Source: Lumbricus terrestris (lineage: Eukaryota; Annelida; Clitellata; Crassiclitellata; Lumbricidae). Taken from it: a stretch of DNA of 64,000 nucleotides. Each line of letters begins with the position of its first letter. The stretch's first letter is position 1. The notes below the pieces were generated by a model. That model did not search any database and had not been told where the DNA came from. It saw only the letters and a program-made list of their open reading frames with translations. Location of the stretch: positions 12,137,294-12,201,293 of the forward strand of contig OX457044.1 of NCBI GenBank assembly GCA_949752735.1, read 5' to 3'. A program made the position numbers and the translations under genes. Shown here one piece after another: positions 38,901 through 53,900 of this stretch.

Positions 38901-41900
38901 ATGTGTTAGACCATCCTGAAAACTGCACAAAGTGAAAAGTAGGTCATCTGCCGATTGAAATATGGCCATGTGGGATAGGTAGCACAGTTATGTGCTACAC
39001 ACCATTAAAAAGGGCTTGAAAAGTACTTTAAAAGGATACCAATTTCATTTTGCTTCCATGATGCCTTCCATTTCAAAATTCCAGTTGAAAAACGAGGTTT
39101 TTTTACATTCGGGAGAAAACTACATGATCTGCAAAGTTTGGACTGTCATATCTAGGCCAGGAAATGAACCATAGGGCTTATATTTCTTTCATTTAATCAG
39201 TTTGTTGTACTCTTTTCAAATATACAAAAACATTGGTTGTATTATCGGTTGTTTATAATTTATGAATGTGTAAATATTGCCCAAATGCCAATTTTCATCT
39301 ATTCGGACGTGTATAATTGCATATGTATCTCAGATATATGCTCTTATATGGCCATGTGGGATAGGTAGCACAGTTATGTGCTGCATACCATTGAAAAGGG
39401 TTTGAAAAGTACTTTTAAAAGATGCTAATATCATTTTGCTTCCATGATGCTTTCCATTAAAAGCTGCCAGTTGAAAAACGAGCTTTTACGCATTCGGGAA
39501 TAAATCACGAGAAAACAACATGATCCGCATAGTTTGGACTGTCATATATAGGCCAGGAAATGAACCAGAAGACTGATTATTTTTTCATATGATCAGTTTG
39601 GTGTACTCTTTTCAAATATGTAAGAATCTTGGTGGTATCATTGGTGATGTTTAATTTATAAATTTGTAAATATTGCACAAATGCCAATTTACATCAATTC
39701 GAACATGTGTAATTGTATATATATCTCGGATATATGTTCTTATATGGCCATGTGGGATAGGCAGCACAGTTATGAGCAGCACACCATTAAAAAGGTGTTA
39801 AAAAGTACTTTGATAAGATACAAACATCATTTTGCTTCTGTGATGCCTTGTTTTACAAAACACTAGTTGCAAAACACGTTTTTTACATTCTGAGATATTC
39901 ATAAATATGTCGAATTGATGTAAATTGGCATTTGTGCAATATTTACAAATTTATAAATTAAACATCACCAATGATACCACCAAGATTCTTACATATTTGA
40001 AAAGAGCACAACAAACTAATTGTATGAAAAAATAATCAGTCTTCTGGTTCATTTCCTGACCTATATATGACAGTCCAAACTATGCGGATCATGTTGTTTT
40101 CTCGTGATTTATTCCCGAATGCGTAAAAGCTCGTTTTTCAACTGGCAGTTTTTAATGGAAAGCATCATGGAAGCAAAATGATATTAGCATCTTTTAAAAG
40201 TACTTTTCAAACCCTTTTCAATGGTATGCAGCACATAACTGTGCTACCTATCCCACATGGCCATATAAGAGCATATATCTGAGATACATATGCAATTATA
40301 CACGTCCGAATAGATGAAAATTGGCATTTGGGCAATATTTACACATTCATAAATTAAAAACAACCGATAATACAACCAATGTTTTTGTATATTTGAAAAG
40401 AGTACAACAAACTGATTAAATGAAAGAAATATAAGCCCTATGGTTCATTTCCTGGCCTAGATATGACAGTCCAAACTTTGCAGATCATGTAGTTTTCTCC
40501 CGAATGTAAAAAAACCTCGTTTTTCAACTGGAATTTTGAAATGGAAGGCATCACGGAAGCAAAATGAAATTGGTATCCTTTTAAAGTACTTTTCAAGCCC
40601 TTTTTAATGGTGTGTAGCACATAACTGTGCTACCTATCCCACATGGCCATATTTCAATCGGCAGATGACCTACTTTTCACTTTGTGCAGTTTTCAGGATG
40701 GTCTAACACATCAAGTTAGCCTTTAAAATACCTCAGAATTTGTCAGGTTATTCACCACAAGGCCCATTACAAACCCAAAAAGTTCTGGGACTTTATATTT
40801 AATACCAATGAAGTAGTGGTTGTTCAAATATCAAGTTTCATACTGTCGAAATGAACAAAATGTCATTTTCAGACTGAGCTGGGCTCACGAGTAATGGTTC
40901 AAACTGTAAAATTTTGCAATTTTCAGAATCTACTCATAAAACTGCTAATGTTGTGAAAATGTTATAGAAATATCTAGCATACTTCCCGAGTTATTAGCCA
41001 TCAAAAACGCCTCAGAATTAAGTCGTTCGCGAGCTGTCGCTACCCCCCCACTATAAAAATGGTCATATCTCAAAGACCATGCAACATTTTGAGCTAATAT
41101 TTTGCATAGCTTCCTAAGATATGTTGGTTTACATACTGACAAAATATAATCAAATTCTGAGATGGTGTGGTGGGGACCATTGGTTGATTTGACATGGAAT
41201 GACCCAGCAAATACTTGCTAGTAAATTATAACTGGGTCACTGGTATTTAACATTCGGTTCATGAATGCTCAACTCCCGCGCCATATAGCAGCCAGCGCCA
41301 GGCACTGTTAGAGATCGCTGGAGTCTGGCAAGTACAAGTAGCAGCAACAGGGGCCACAAAACATTTCACTGCTTTACATCTCGTCTTATGTTTCTAAGTT
41401 TTAAAGTTATGTAAAATATTTTTCTAAAATTTGCTTCAATGCACTTCCTACAATATTCTCACTAATCGAAAGATTGGGATAAAATTAATCTACTTCACAT
41501 CATAGTAAATAGTTCCATATACTACATTCACACAAAAATCTTATTTTCGATCCCCATACATACATACATACATACATACATACATACATACATGCATACA
41601 TACATACATACAAATAAGCTTCTTTACCTCTACCCCCTACAAGGCTACTTAGCTAAAGTCACATATGAATTTGAATTAATACGAAACATGTATTTGACTG
41701 TAGGCTACTATTTAATTTTTAAACATCAAATTTGCTAGCTACAATTTTTAACTGCTATGGCTTACTGTTTAGATTTGAACAGAATCTAATTTTTATGTAG
41801 TCAAAAGCCATCGGACGACTATAGGATGATTTATAGAGTTATAAATAGACTAATGTTGACGTCATGATTAGACATTTATTTTGCATTTGTACATTTTGCC

Positions 41901-44900
41901 GATACCCCTTCACCCTTTGTACACACCTGTATGCAAATCCACCTCCCCTCCATGCGTACATCATATATGGACTGCCACTAAAGCTCGGTCTTTTCTTCCT
42001 CAGTATATTAACTATTCACTGAAGTAATTTTTTGGTAATATATATATATATATTTATATATATATATATGATCTGAGTTGATTTATTACCATTTTCTAAA
42101 TAGCAATTCCTACGGCATTATGACTAATCGCAACATTCGAATTGAATTGATTGACTGAGCCATATAAGCCCTTTCTTTTCTTCCTCAGTATCATCAAAGT
42201 AATTCTTTGCTAAGTACTTATATGACTTGACCCATAATACACGAGATCCAATGTTTTCTGTTGCAGAAACCAAAGGAAATTGACACACACTTTATTATAC
42301 AACCCTAACACCTTCCTTCAAACAGCAAAACCAGTCACGACGTTCAATCAGAATCTTGCAGCCTAAGAATGCGATCGATATCGTCGTCATCATCGTCGTT
42401 TACCTTCGCCCTCCTCCAAAGCTTTCGTGTCACCAAATGCCTCTGGTACGAGCTTAGCATAATAATGTCCTTCTGACTGACTGAATTTCATTGTATCAAA
42501 GTAAACCGATCCATTGGATACGTATCTGTCAACAGAGGAAATGAAATCAACAAAATTAGCAAAACTTCTGCAGATAGCATCATCATTATTTTACACATTA
42601 TAGAAGATGCTACAGCGCCAGTCACAGGTGCTTTCAGTAGTGCTTACAAGTAACAGACAAATTCCCAAAGCAAAGAAAGTTGCTTTTCAACTGATTACTG
42701 TACAGTGTACAACTATAACTTCCTCACACATAGAAACAAGCTACAGCATGAGATGCAGTCACTGATTTTTGATGAGCTGAACATGTTCAACGCAACGCTG
42801 TGTGCGTGTGGAGGCAGCTTTGAACAGTCTGTGTGCCACATGTTCATGGCATCTTCTGTTTCAACTAGAAAAGTCTATGTTCAGAAACAAGACATAATGA
42901 AAATACTTAGAAGCACTTGAGTTGAGAGTCAGAGGTTTTCTCTGGCATCAAGTGTACAGAGCAGATTTGTTCCATGATCATAGATATGCTTTGTAATGTA
43001 CTTCGTAATAACCTAACACCTGATAAGCAATTGTTTCCCATAAAGGTTCGCAACCATTGGACGACAGTGAATCACAAGTCACACACACACATACACACAC
43101 GCATCAACTTGAATGTTGTAGACATCGACAACAAGCAACACATTTGCAACCGCACTACTTCCGTTTCTACGATAAAAATTAATGAGTTCTGATAAAACAA
43201 TTCATCAATTTTATTCAATTCAAACCTATATCTTATGGTAATTATCATATCTATGAGATATCAAGTTATAACTCTATAACCTCATGTGACACAAATAGCC
43301 ACAAAGGAACATGTTTCATCCTCATAAAAAATGAGTTGATCTTATTCTCTAACTGACCAAAGTCTACCATCTGCAATTCGGTGTACAGACTACAAGCACA
43401 TTATCCATCAAGCTCGTCAAAAACCGTCAATATTCTAAAATCACACAAATTAACCTAAATCCGATCTACCATCCACATGATGAAAGTTGTTCTCATACAT
43501 ACATACATACACACATACATACATACATACATACATACAATATATACATTACATACATCATACATACATTACATACATCATACATACTTTACATACATCA
43601 TACGTACATACATACATTAATACATCATACATACATGCATAGCTCCTTAGATCGGCATTATCTCTTCATCCCGCGAGCTAGGACTGCCTTAGCCAAAATG
43701 CGTGCTTTTGCTCTCATTGGTCTGGCATTGTGGAACCAGCTTCCTCCTTCAACTCGTTCCTCCATATTAACTGGTGGGCCTAATGCCTCTTTTCGGTGTC
43801 TCAAGACTACTTTTTTCTCTCTTGGTCTAACGTACTGGGAGCGTCTCTGATTGGTGTGCACTGTGAGAGGTGCTTTATAAATTTATAAATACAATACAAT
43901 AAATACAATACATACATTATACATACATCATATCCTGTACTGCAGTTCATTATTGGTAGCACCATCCTTTGAGCTATATTTCAAATAGTAAGTAAGTATT
44001 TTTTATTACTCCACTTGCAAACACACAATGACATAAAACATCATTGTAATACTTTGAAGTAATAAAAGGAAGTAATAAAAATATTAATAAATAATTAATA
44101 AAAATTTAATAACAATTAAACCACAAGTTGAATGAAATTACCAAAATATTAGCGTCAAACATATAAAATGAAAGTAAATAAATTATTATTAAATCGATTA
44201 TATAAATTCATATATAATATAAATGTGCTGTCCATTAAGTGCCTTGCAAGCCCACAAAATCTTTTAGAAAAATCTTATACGAATGGATACACTAAGCTAA
44301 TTCCAATACTTGAGAAAAATGGAATATCTTGGTCATTTTACCCAAAGCCTTGGTCAATAATTTTCTGCACAAATGCAGCAATCTGAGGAATGAATTCACT
44401 AACGCGAGTCAAGACGCCCGGCGGAAGGACCTACAACACGAAAGTAAATCAACCAATTCAATGAATTCATGTATTATATAATCACGCCCACGTACTCTGC
44501 TTATCTAGGGCAAAAATGCAGCTCAGCTGAAAATTCTCATAATTTGTTATTTAAAACACCAACAGAATTTTGAATCAAGCCATTTGACTGGATCTTTATT
44601 ATGACAACTACTTTCTCAGTGTCTAGCTGGCCTCTCAAGAGAAGAAGCATAAAAAAGTATATAATAAGTACGGTTGCTAATCTGCTTTTTTGGCATACCA
44701 ATACTCGGTTGTAGAAAATCAATTTTGAGCCAATATCAGTTTTGATTGGCTTTATAGAAAATCTACTAATCCCCAGGTGGCCATGATAAACAAAGATGGC
44801 GGCCGTTGGGATTCATTCGGCATTTTCAACGTTAAAATGTGCTTAAGAGGTTCTGTAATTAACTCATCTCATTTGCTGACAGCGATTATATATTGGTTTT

Positions 44901-47900
44901 CAACATCACAATGATCAGAAGGACATGGCTTCAACACCCACTGTATGCAACCCATAACGGTTGACTCAGCCTTCCACTCATTCATTCATTCATTCATTCA
45001 TAGCATTTATATAGCGCCCCTTCAAGAAACTACTCAGAGGCGCTCCCAGCCCAACCACGAGCAAAGAAAAAAGACTTGAGAGACTTGTAGAACCCAGCCG
45101 GATGGGCCACAAGTAGAGAGCGAAGCGTAACCGGGAGGTCGTTCCAGACTGTAGGCCCCACAACCGAGAAAGCACGGCGCTGCTTAATAGCTAAGCGGGC
45201 CCGCGGGACCAGAAGTTCACCCCTAGCCGAAGAGCGAAGTACACGACGCGCTGCAACGTCAGAGACTGGACAGCAAAGATCGCGCAAATACGACGGAGCA
45301 CAGCCAAGGACACAGCAGCAATGCGGTATGAGATCCGCTGGGACACTGGCAGCCAGTGCAGCACATCACGCATATATGCAGAGACAGGAGCAAATTTAGG
45401 AAGCCGCCCAATAAGGCGAGCAGCGGAGCGCAATACACGATCAAGTCGCCCCAGACCCCAATGGGAAGACCAGCAAGTAAGGAGCAACAGTTGTCAATTC
45501 GACTTGTAACAAAGACGTGGACAAGGACGACGACCACATCGTGAGAGAGAGAGAGCGGGAGACCACCCGTAGCTGACGAAGCTGGTAATAGGCACTCTGC
45601 GCAACAAAGTTCACATGCTGGGACAGAGTGAGTTCAGAATCGAGGGTGAGACCCAGATCACGAACTGTGAGGGAAAAGGAGATATGAGGAAAGAGCAGAG
45701 CAAGCTGGGAAAGGTCAATACCCTGGAGTTGCCTACGGCCACCCAACCAGATAAACTGTGTTTTGGATGGATTTAAGAGTAGCCGATTGGAGACCATCCA
45801 GAGAGAGAGGACATCCATTTTCCTACACATCTGGCTGACAGCGGCCACCGCATCAGCCACTCCCTAAGGGCAATTGCAAAATAAGACAGTAGGATAGATG
45901 GGACCCTTGCCAGCCACCATACAGTCAAATTAAACCTCTGTTAGACTTGCTATATAATCTGTCACTGCTATACCATATAATCCTACTGCATATTTGTCAG
46001 TTTGAAACAATAAATGAATATTTAAAAGTCACCAGACTCATTACTTATTTGGTCAGTCTACCAGTTTTTAATGTTGAATACAGAAAACAGAAGATGAATT
46101 GCGCTTACGTTCAGAGCAGCCATGTCTTCATGAAACCTCTCTTCAAACTCTCTAGGAAGGTCCGCAAAAATGGAATTGTCTGTCACTTCTGAGCCGTGAT
46201 GTTTGTCAAGCCAATCAGAAACAACATCGGAAGCTGATTCAAGCAAGACCTAAAAATGTTGTAAACACAAATGTCTATACTTACAAGCAGAAGACAAGAT
46301 ATGCTCAGCATAAGGATACTTCAAGTGAATGCAGTAAAAACAAGAACCCATTACAGAAACCAGATCACAATTCCACAAGAAAGAGAAACCAGAAGTCAGA
46401 TTATGGTGGGCAGTGTTGCTACTTGTACCAAAAGCAATCAACAGCAGTAACTGATAGCTTTATGAGATAACAGTAATGGAAAAAATCTAGTTACTTTATA
46501 TTAAAAGACTTAAATAACGCCTTGAATCTCAGCATTATTTTTGTGATAAAGCCTTTCAATCAGTCAATTTTTTGCGCTTCTGCTCAGCACAACTGCCAGA
46601 AAAAACGTCCAATGGGACATTGACAATTATGCAATACAACACAATGGAAGTAATAATAAAGTAATATGCAGGAAATGTAATGAAAAACAGAACATAGTTG
46701 AAGCTTCGCATGAAATTCAGTCCAGAAGGACACAAAAGTTTCGTGTGCATAACCACAAGGAATGCCATCAGTGTCACTGATACAAGTGCACATTGAAGAC
46801 AATGAGGAAAGAGACTTTACCTGACGAGCAGAGCCATCTTCAGAACTAGACCCGTCAACTGCGGAGGAGGCAGTTTCTATGGCAGCGGTCACCTTGGTCA
46901 ACATCCGCTGATACATGTCTCGCTTATCAGAATCTTTTTCCTCGGACAACTTTTTTTTCAGAGACTAAAAACAGTTCCAAAGGAAATAGAGAAGCCATAT
47001 ATTATGTGTCATGAAACTCTAAGTATTTCTCCATGAAATAAATAAAGGCAGATATATGACAAATCATCAGAAGCCACACTCAACAAACAACCGAAAGAAA
47101 TCTTGTTCGACTCAAAAGAAAGATGCAAACAACTCAAGTAAAAATATAAGCACACAATACATATGTAAATCAACTGACAATCACATCTTGAAGGGGCACT
47201 ATAACCAGTGCACATACATACATACGTACACACATACACACACACATACACATGCACAACATCCGTCGAATTAGATGGTGCCACGTATTCACACTCCTCA
47301 ACCTTTCTGTTTGTGATCATCTCCAAGTCTTCATAACAACTGCAACTCAGTTCTTATCATTCGTATCTCTACATCTAACTAGATCAGAGTGCAAATAGTT
47401 CACCAAGCTCTGGCCAAATAAGACGAGAACTGAAAGTCCAAGCACACATCCATTAACATTAAGATTTAATCATTGCATTGCATTCTAATGTAAAGGTCAC
47501 ATTACGCCAAAGATTTGACGGCACACCAGAACATAATAACTGTCACCTCCAAGGCATCAGCTGTATCTTTCAAAGCCTCACGCAAAGGCTGCTGCTTCTT
47601 TCTGTACTCTTCCATCAAATGCCTCTGACGCGCTCTTTTAATAATCTGAAAACATCAACTTTTTCATGCAACTAGCTTTGGAAAAATAACTCACAGTCAT
47701 CTCAAAGTCATTTTTATTAAGCATCCATAAAACTCTATATATACGCTGAGAATTTATGACTGGTTCTTTCAAAAAAATGTACACATGATTTTGTTTCAAA
47801 TTTATAGTAATCGGCCTAAACGTAAATATGTTGCATGCGCTATATAGCATGTGAGTCTAATTATATGCTGTTAAAGAAGAAATGACAATGCTGTTATATA

Positions 47901-50900
47901 TGCTGCAACGTTAAAAATCATTGCTAATCAAAGAAAGATGGACACAAAGTTAATAAACTGACAGAAATTTTATATTTTTGGAATTTTGTCGCATACCCCT
48001 TACCAGCGCCTGGCGTACCCCCAGAGGTACGCGTACCACAGTTTGAGAAGCCCTGCCTTAAACAATGAATGCAGAACTAAACTCTCTAGGCTTCTTCTTC
48101 TTCTGGTCATGTTTACATTGAGCAGATGAAGGAAGACTAGATGTGATGAGAAGTCAGCCTAAGTTCTACAATACAGTATGACAGTCTCTATGTGCCAACG
48201 CTGTATATTAATCAGGCTACGAATTTAATGTAAAAAATGCATCTAGTTTAAGAATGAGGTTCAAATGACATAAAAGAAATGATCATGTAGCAAACCTTGT
48301 CATCGATATCAGTTATGTTCATGACATATAAGACATCATACTGAAAATAGTCCTGCAAGACTCTTCGAAGAATATCAAATGAAATGTAAGATCTGAAAGA
48401 AAACGTTTCCCAACTATATATCCAAGCAATATGAAAATGCAAGTGCCTAACCAATATATTTAAGATGCAATTGAAATTGAAGTCTAACACTTTGAATCTA
48501 GCTAGTTCAAAAGCTAATTAAACAGATTGCGACTTTGTACAAAGGCCTTTTAACATACATTTATGCGGGCATTTTAATCATTGTAAGGTAGGTAAGTAAG
48601 TGCTTAACTAGGCATTGTAGGCAAGCGAGTAAGAAGTTCGGCAGTGCTTAGAAATTTATACTTTACAACGCAATTCTCACTAAAAGGTCAAAATTTTCAA
48701 CATAAATTAGCTCAGATTGCAGAGGCAAGTAATAGACAAATAATATTGCATTTATTGAGCATAAATAAAATTGCATTATAAGGTCTGCAATCCAACTTAT
48801 TGCGTCCAACAGTCAAAACAGACCAGAAATGACAACAGTTTTTTTGCATAGGCAGCATTGTCTACAATTTGAAAATGACTTGTGTTACAGTTGAATTGAG
48901 AAATACCTTGCATGCCCCATATGAGAATCATCATACACTGTAGGACCACAACTATACCACAGCACCTGATCACCATTCTGTGGAATAAACGGCTCCTAAA
49001 ATAGCAAAAAAACTCTAAAACACACACACTCACTGAAACCGCATGAAATTTCATGGTTTCCTGCCTTCTGATAGCAATGAAGCAGCTGTGATAGCTGCAG
49101 CTGACGAGGGTTTGTTCCGAGCAATTCGCTGCCACAACTCTAACCATGTCCCCCAAGGATTGTTCCACCACCAGACAAAACGGTTAATTTCTTCAGCCCA
49201 CACTACACAACTTCACTCTCCCTTGCAAGAATAAGGCCAAAAAATAATGTCGTGTTTCCGGTAACAGAGCTCTAAAAAATTGGGTAGGTAGGTCAAATTT
49301 TTATTTTATTTCGGTAAAATATTTTTATACAGTGACAAAATTATACCCAACTACTCTTTTTCACATAAAGGTACATGCTGCAACAAAGTACGTGTTCTAA
49401 GCAAGTATAAACTGCCTATTTCCTGACTGTCTGCACCTAAAATTGCTCTAGAAAACAATTCTATTAATTTCGTTTTGTTGACATCTTTTCTGGTAAGATA
49501 AAGTGGGAAGGGAAGGGGAAGATGAGTGCGAACAGAACATCACTGCTAGGGGTCATTCCAGACTGGCCGAGCCAGTTACTAGTTATACCTAGAGGTTGCC
49601 AGATTTATTTTCCCTAGTCAGCATTAGAGGTGGCTCAAGTGAGAATGATAAGGCTAGAGGTTTCTCAAGACTGGCAACCAGGAAGTAGTTAGACAGGCGT
49701 GAAACTCTAAGGCAATGTCACTGTAAATAAAAAATTTCCACAAAATTTTCTGAGTCGCGGCAATAAAAGTGATTCGGTCTGGTTACCAGAAACACAACAT
49801 TTGTTGGCCTAAGATCCAACTCTATACGGAAGGCAATGTCACCGTATTATGTCAATACAATTTTTTTTTTAAATTAAAAATAAAATAATTTATTTTAAAT
49901 TTTTTTTAAATAACAAAATTTCACAAAATTATTTGAGTCACGGCAATGAAAGAGGGTCGGTCGGGTTACCGGAAACACAACATTATTTTTTGGCCTAACT
50001 GAAATTACGTTCTCAGTAATTTTCAAAAACAACATTCTGTACTGCAATTGAAGTAGAATCAATAACTTTTAATCAGAAAGGTGTCAATATCATGAACTGC
50101 ATCATTGAGAAAAAATGAATTGATTGATTGATTGATTGATAGACCAACTTTTTTACTGCCACAGCAACAAGTCTGCAACAATTGATAATTTTTCCACACT
50201 TACCACAAGTGCATCGAAAGTGTGAAATACGAATGCACAAGTGGTAAACAATAAATAATTATCACCTATGAAAACTGCTTCATAGAAGATTAGACAGCAA
50301 TAGGAATGAATAAATGTTCTCCATTGTTAGCAGTCACCTGTCACGTCGATTGCACCCTTGGTGTTCATCAAAGTTAATTATAAGTCTTCATTTATATTGT
50401 CCATTAAAAAATTCGGTCTGCCTTTATTTCATTTTCCTTGAATGTTGCATGTAGATTGGGATTGACTTATGCAATTATGCATACACACACACATAGATAC
50501 ATAATTAATTAATTAATTACGCATACTAATTTAATATATACATACAAAATCCTATGCAAAGGATGTCTTTCACAAATTCTGATAATCAATATAAGCAGAT
50601 CTCATGTGATGTCCCCAGCTGAAAATATATTAAAAGTTCTGCAACTTGTCCAACCTCCAGACACTGCTGAGAAGTCTAAAAGCAATTTTTAGTTTATTCT
50701 GAGCTATCAGTCAACAGAATGAGTGAACAGTGGCGTAGACAAGGGGGGTTTCGGGGGTTAAAACACCCCCATTGGCGTAGGAAAAAAGTGTTTTTAAAGG
50801 CTATTTATCCAATTAAATAAGAAAAACAAAACAATTCCTTGTAGTAACAATTGTTTTTCTTACTTTATTCCCTTTGTTACTTTATTCAGAAGGATTTACC

Positions 50901-53900
50901 TGTAGTCATTGCAAACCTATGAACTCAGTTGAGCAGCCAACCAAATACATGACAGACAAATTCATTCACCGCTGATCATTCAAAACCTATCAACAAATTT
51001 ATGCAGAATTATATCTTAGATCTGCTTACCTTCTTCCTTGTCAAACTGTTGTAAAGCTTTAACCCAAAATCCACCGATCCCTTTGGAACCTGCCATGGGC
51101 ATTGACCCCGCTTATTAGAACCCAATTTATCTGAAACAGTCACAATGCACAACTGGACATGCATCAACAGCATCAATGACGCACTCTTAACTCAACAAGA
51201 CTGAATTAATTTTAAAGCCCAGCCGGTAATTTAAGCGACTTACAATGACACGATGTCAAAGTCTGAATTTCTACGACTTTGCTTAGACAATCACACAATT
51301 TGGCCACTATATAAGCTAGAAAACTGAAGCGTGTTCACAAATCAATGTGTCTTATTCATATTATAATATACTAACTGGGGTACCCGGCGTTGCCCGGGAA
51401 ATTTGGGGTTCGACCGCTCCCAGCCACAACCCCATCCCACCCACTTCGACCTCCACCAGTACGCCACCCGAGAAATTTGAGTTTTCGGGAAAATTTCTCT
51501 TCCCACCCCTCACCCCACCACACTCTGACCTCTACCGGTACACCACCCGTGAAATTTGGGTTTTCGGGAAATTTTCCTCCCCCGCCCCTCGACCCCCACC
51601 CGTCCGCTGCGGGCCAAGGTGTGTGTTGGGAGGAGGCGAGGTGGCCCGTGTAAAATTCTGTCTAGCTGTAACGTTTCAGGTAAATAAGCATGAAAATATG
51701 TGTGGCAACGGCTGAAAAAGTAACGAAAATGAGTTTTTTTGCCCCCCCCCATGGTGGCAGAGATTCATGAATCCATCCACTGGGTGTCCCATGCCGACAC
51801 GGACACAGTAGTGAAGGTTTGGAGTGAAAAGCTCAAAAACTGCTGAAATGCATCCCGGACAAACAGACATGTATACGGAATCTTCTCTTTATTTATATAG
51901 ATATAGCCATATTCTGAGCACATATTGGGAATCCTACTTTTTTCCTGAAAGCACATGGAATAACAATTCTGCAATCAGACCGTAGGTTCAAGCGTCCACT
52001 GGTGCCCCACTCCTCTCAACGATCACCTCCTTCCTTCACTTACTCTGACATCATATCCATCCGTGAGTCTCATGCAGTCCAGCTCCAGGATTTGTCATTC
52101 TGAAAATGTCGTCCTTTGTTCTTCAATGTGCGACAGTTTTCACCAAATCTTGCTCTCCTTCACGTTGTTGCCATCTCCTACCTTTTTGACTTGCTTACCT
52201 TTCTCTTTGTTTTCTGTTCTGTCCAACTAACTTTTCCCATTTTATTTTGTGCCATTGTCACAGTATCTCAAGCCTCTAATCTTCTGCTGTCCTCATTTCT
52301 GATTGATCATGTATTAAAACCATACAGTACATCATAAAATTGTTTTCAACATTCTTTTCTTTAGGTTCCTATTTAGTATCTCCCTTTCATAGGTTCATTT
52401 CTCCTCATTAAAGTGTTTTTATCAAAGAAACAAAAACTCCATCTGATCATCACTATTCAATTGGCCAAATTTTGTGCTTCTGCAAGTACAGCGGTCTCTG
52501 TCTATCAATGGATATTCTATTTGTTCAATCTATAAGGCACCTAAAGCAGCAGCCTATTCATAGATGCTCTCTGTAGCGAAGTAAGATGCTCATCTAATTA
52601 ACTAATTGCCTAACACATTTAATCATTAATTCTAAGTGTGTTAATGAACATGCGAAGTGGCATATACCGTAGGTATAAAAATTAAAGAAACTACAAGGCC
52701 TGACCAAGTACGTTAAAACTAATAAATGAACTTACATCGCTGTGGCAACTATGTAAATAATCCAATCAAGAAAGTCATGGTTAAGTGACATCGCAAGGAA
52801 TGAATTAACGACAGTTGGTAAAACGATAAACTGGACAATTCTCGACCAACATGACGGAGTGAGTGGACGTGCCTTGCGAGACGACGTTCCAACAGTTAAT
52901 TCCGACGGTCTTGATGAAGATTACGATTAACATGTGGTGTCTGTCGTTAAGCTGCGATTTACGCCAGACAGTTTGCAACGAATGAAGTGACAGAAGGTCG
53001 CAGAGACCTTGAAGACGACAAGGAGTGTGGACCTCGTGATTGATCAATGAATCGATTTGAACGTTGTTTGTGATTGATCAATGAATCAATTTGAACGTTG
53101 TGTTTGTGATTGATCAATGAATCGATTCGAACGTTGTGTTTGTGATTGATCAATGAATCAATTTGAACGTTGTGTTTGTGATTGATCAATGAATCGATTT
53201 GAACGTTGTTTGTGATTGATCAATGAATCGATTTGAACGTTGTGTTTGTGATTGATCAATGAATCGATTTGAACGTTGTGTTTGTGATTGATCAATGAAT
53301 CGATTTGAACGTTGTGTTTGTGATTGATCAATGAATCGATTTGAACGTTGTGTTTGTGATTGATCAATGAATCGATTTGAACGTTGTGTTTGTGATTGAT
53401 CAATGAATCGATTTGAACGTTGTGTTTGTGATTGATCAATGAATCGATTTGAACGTTGTGTTTGTGATTGATCAATGAATCGATTTGAACGTTGTGTTTG
53501 TGTTTGTGATTGATCAATGAATCGATTTGAACGTTGTGTTTGTGATTGATCAATGAATCGATTTGAACGTTGTTTGTGATTGATCAATGAATCGATTTGA
53601 ACGTTGTGTTTGTGTTTGTGATTGATCAATGAATCGATTTGAACGTTGTGTTTGTGATTGATCAATGAATCGATTTGAACGTTGTGTTTGTGATTGATCA
53701 AACGATTTGAACGTTGTGTTTGTGTTTGATCAATGAATCGATTTGAACGTTGTGTTTGTGATTGATCAATGAATCGATTTGAACGTTGTGCTTGTGTTTG
53801 ATCAATGAATCGATTTGAACGTTGTGTTTGTGTTTGTGATTGATCAATGAATCGATTTGAACGTTGTGTTTTTTGTGATTGATCAATGAATCGATTTGAA

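Noticed and set aside
38992..39174. 60-codon open frame conserved in both palindrome arms
   Set aside because: The identity follows from the DNA palindrome as a whole; non-coding parts of the arms are equally conserved.
51390..51653. Pro/His-rich open frames in the 51-kb and 60-kb repeats
   Set aside because: They arise from C-rich units of the TACCCGGC-family repeat and overlap in several frames on both strands.
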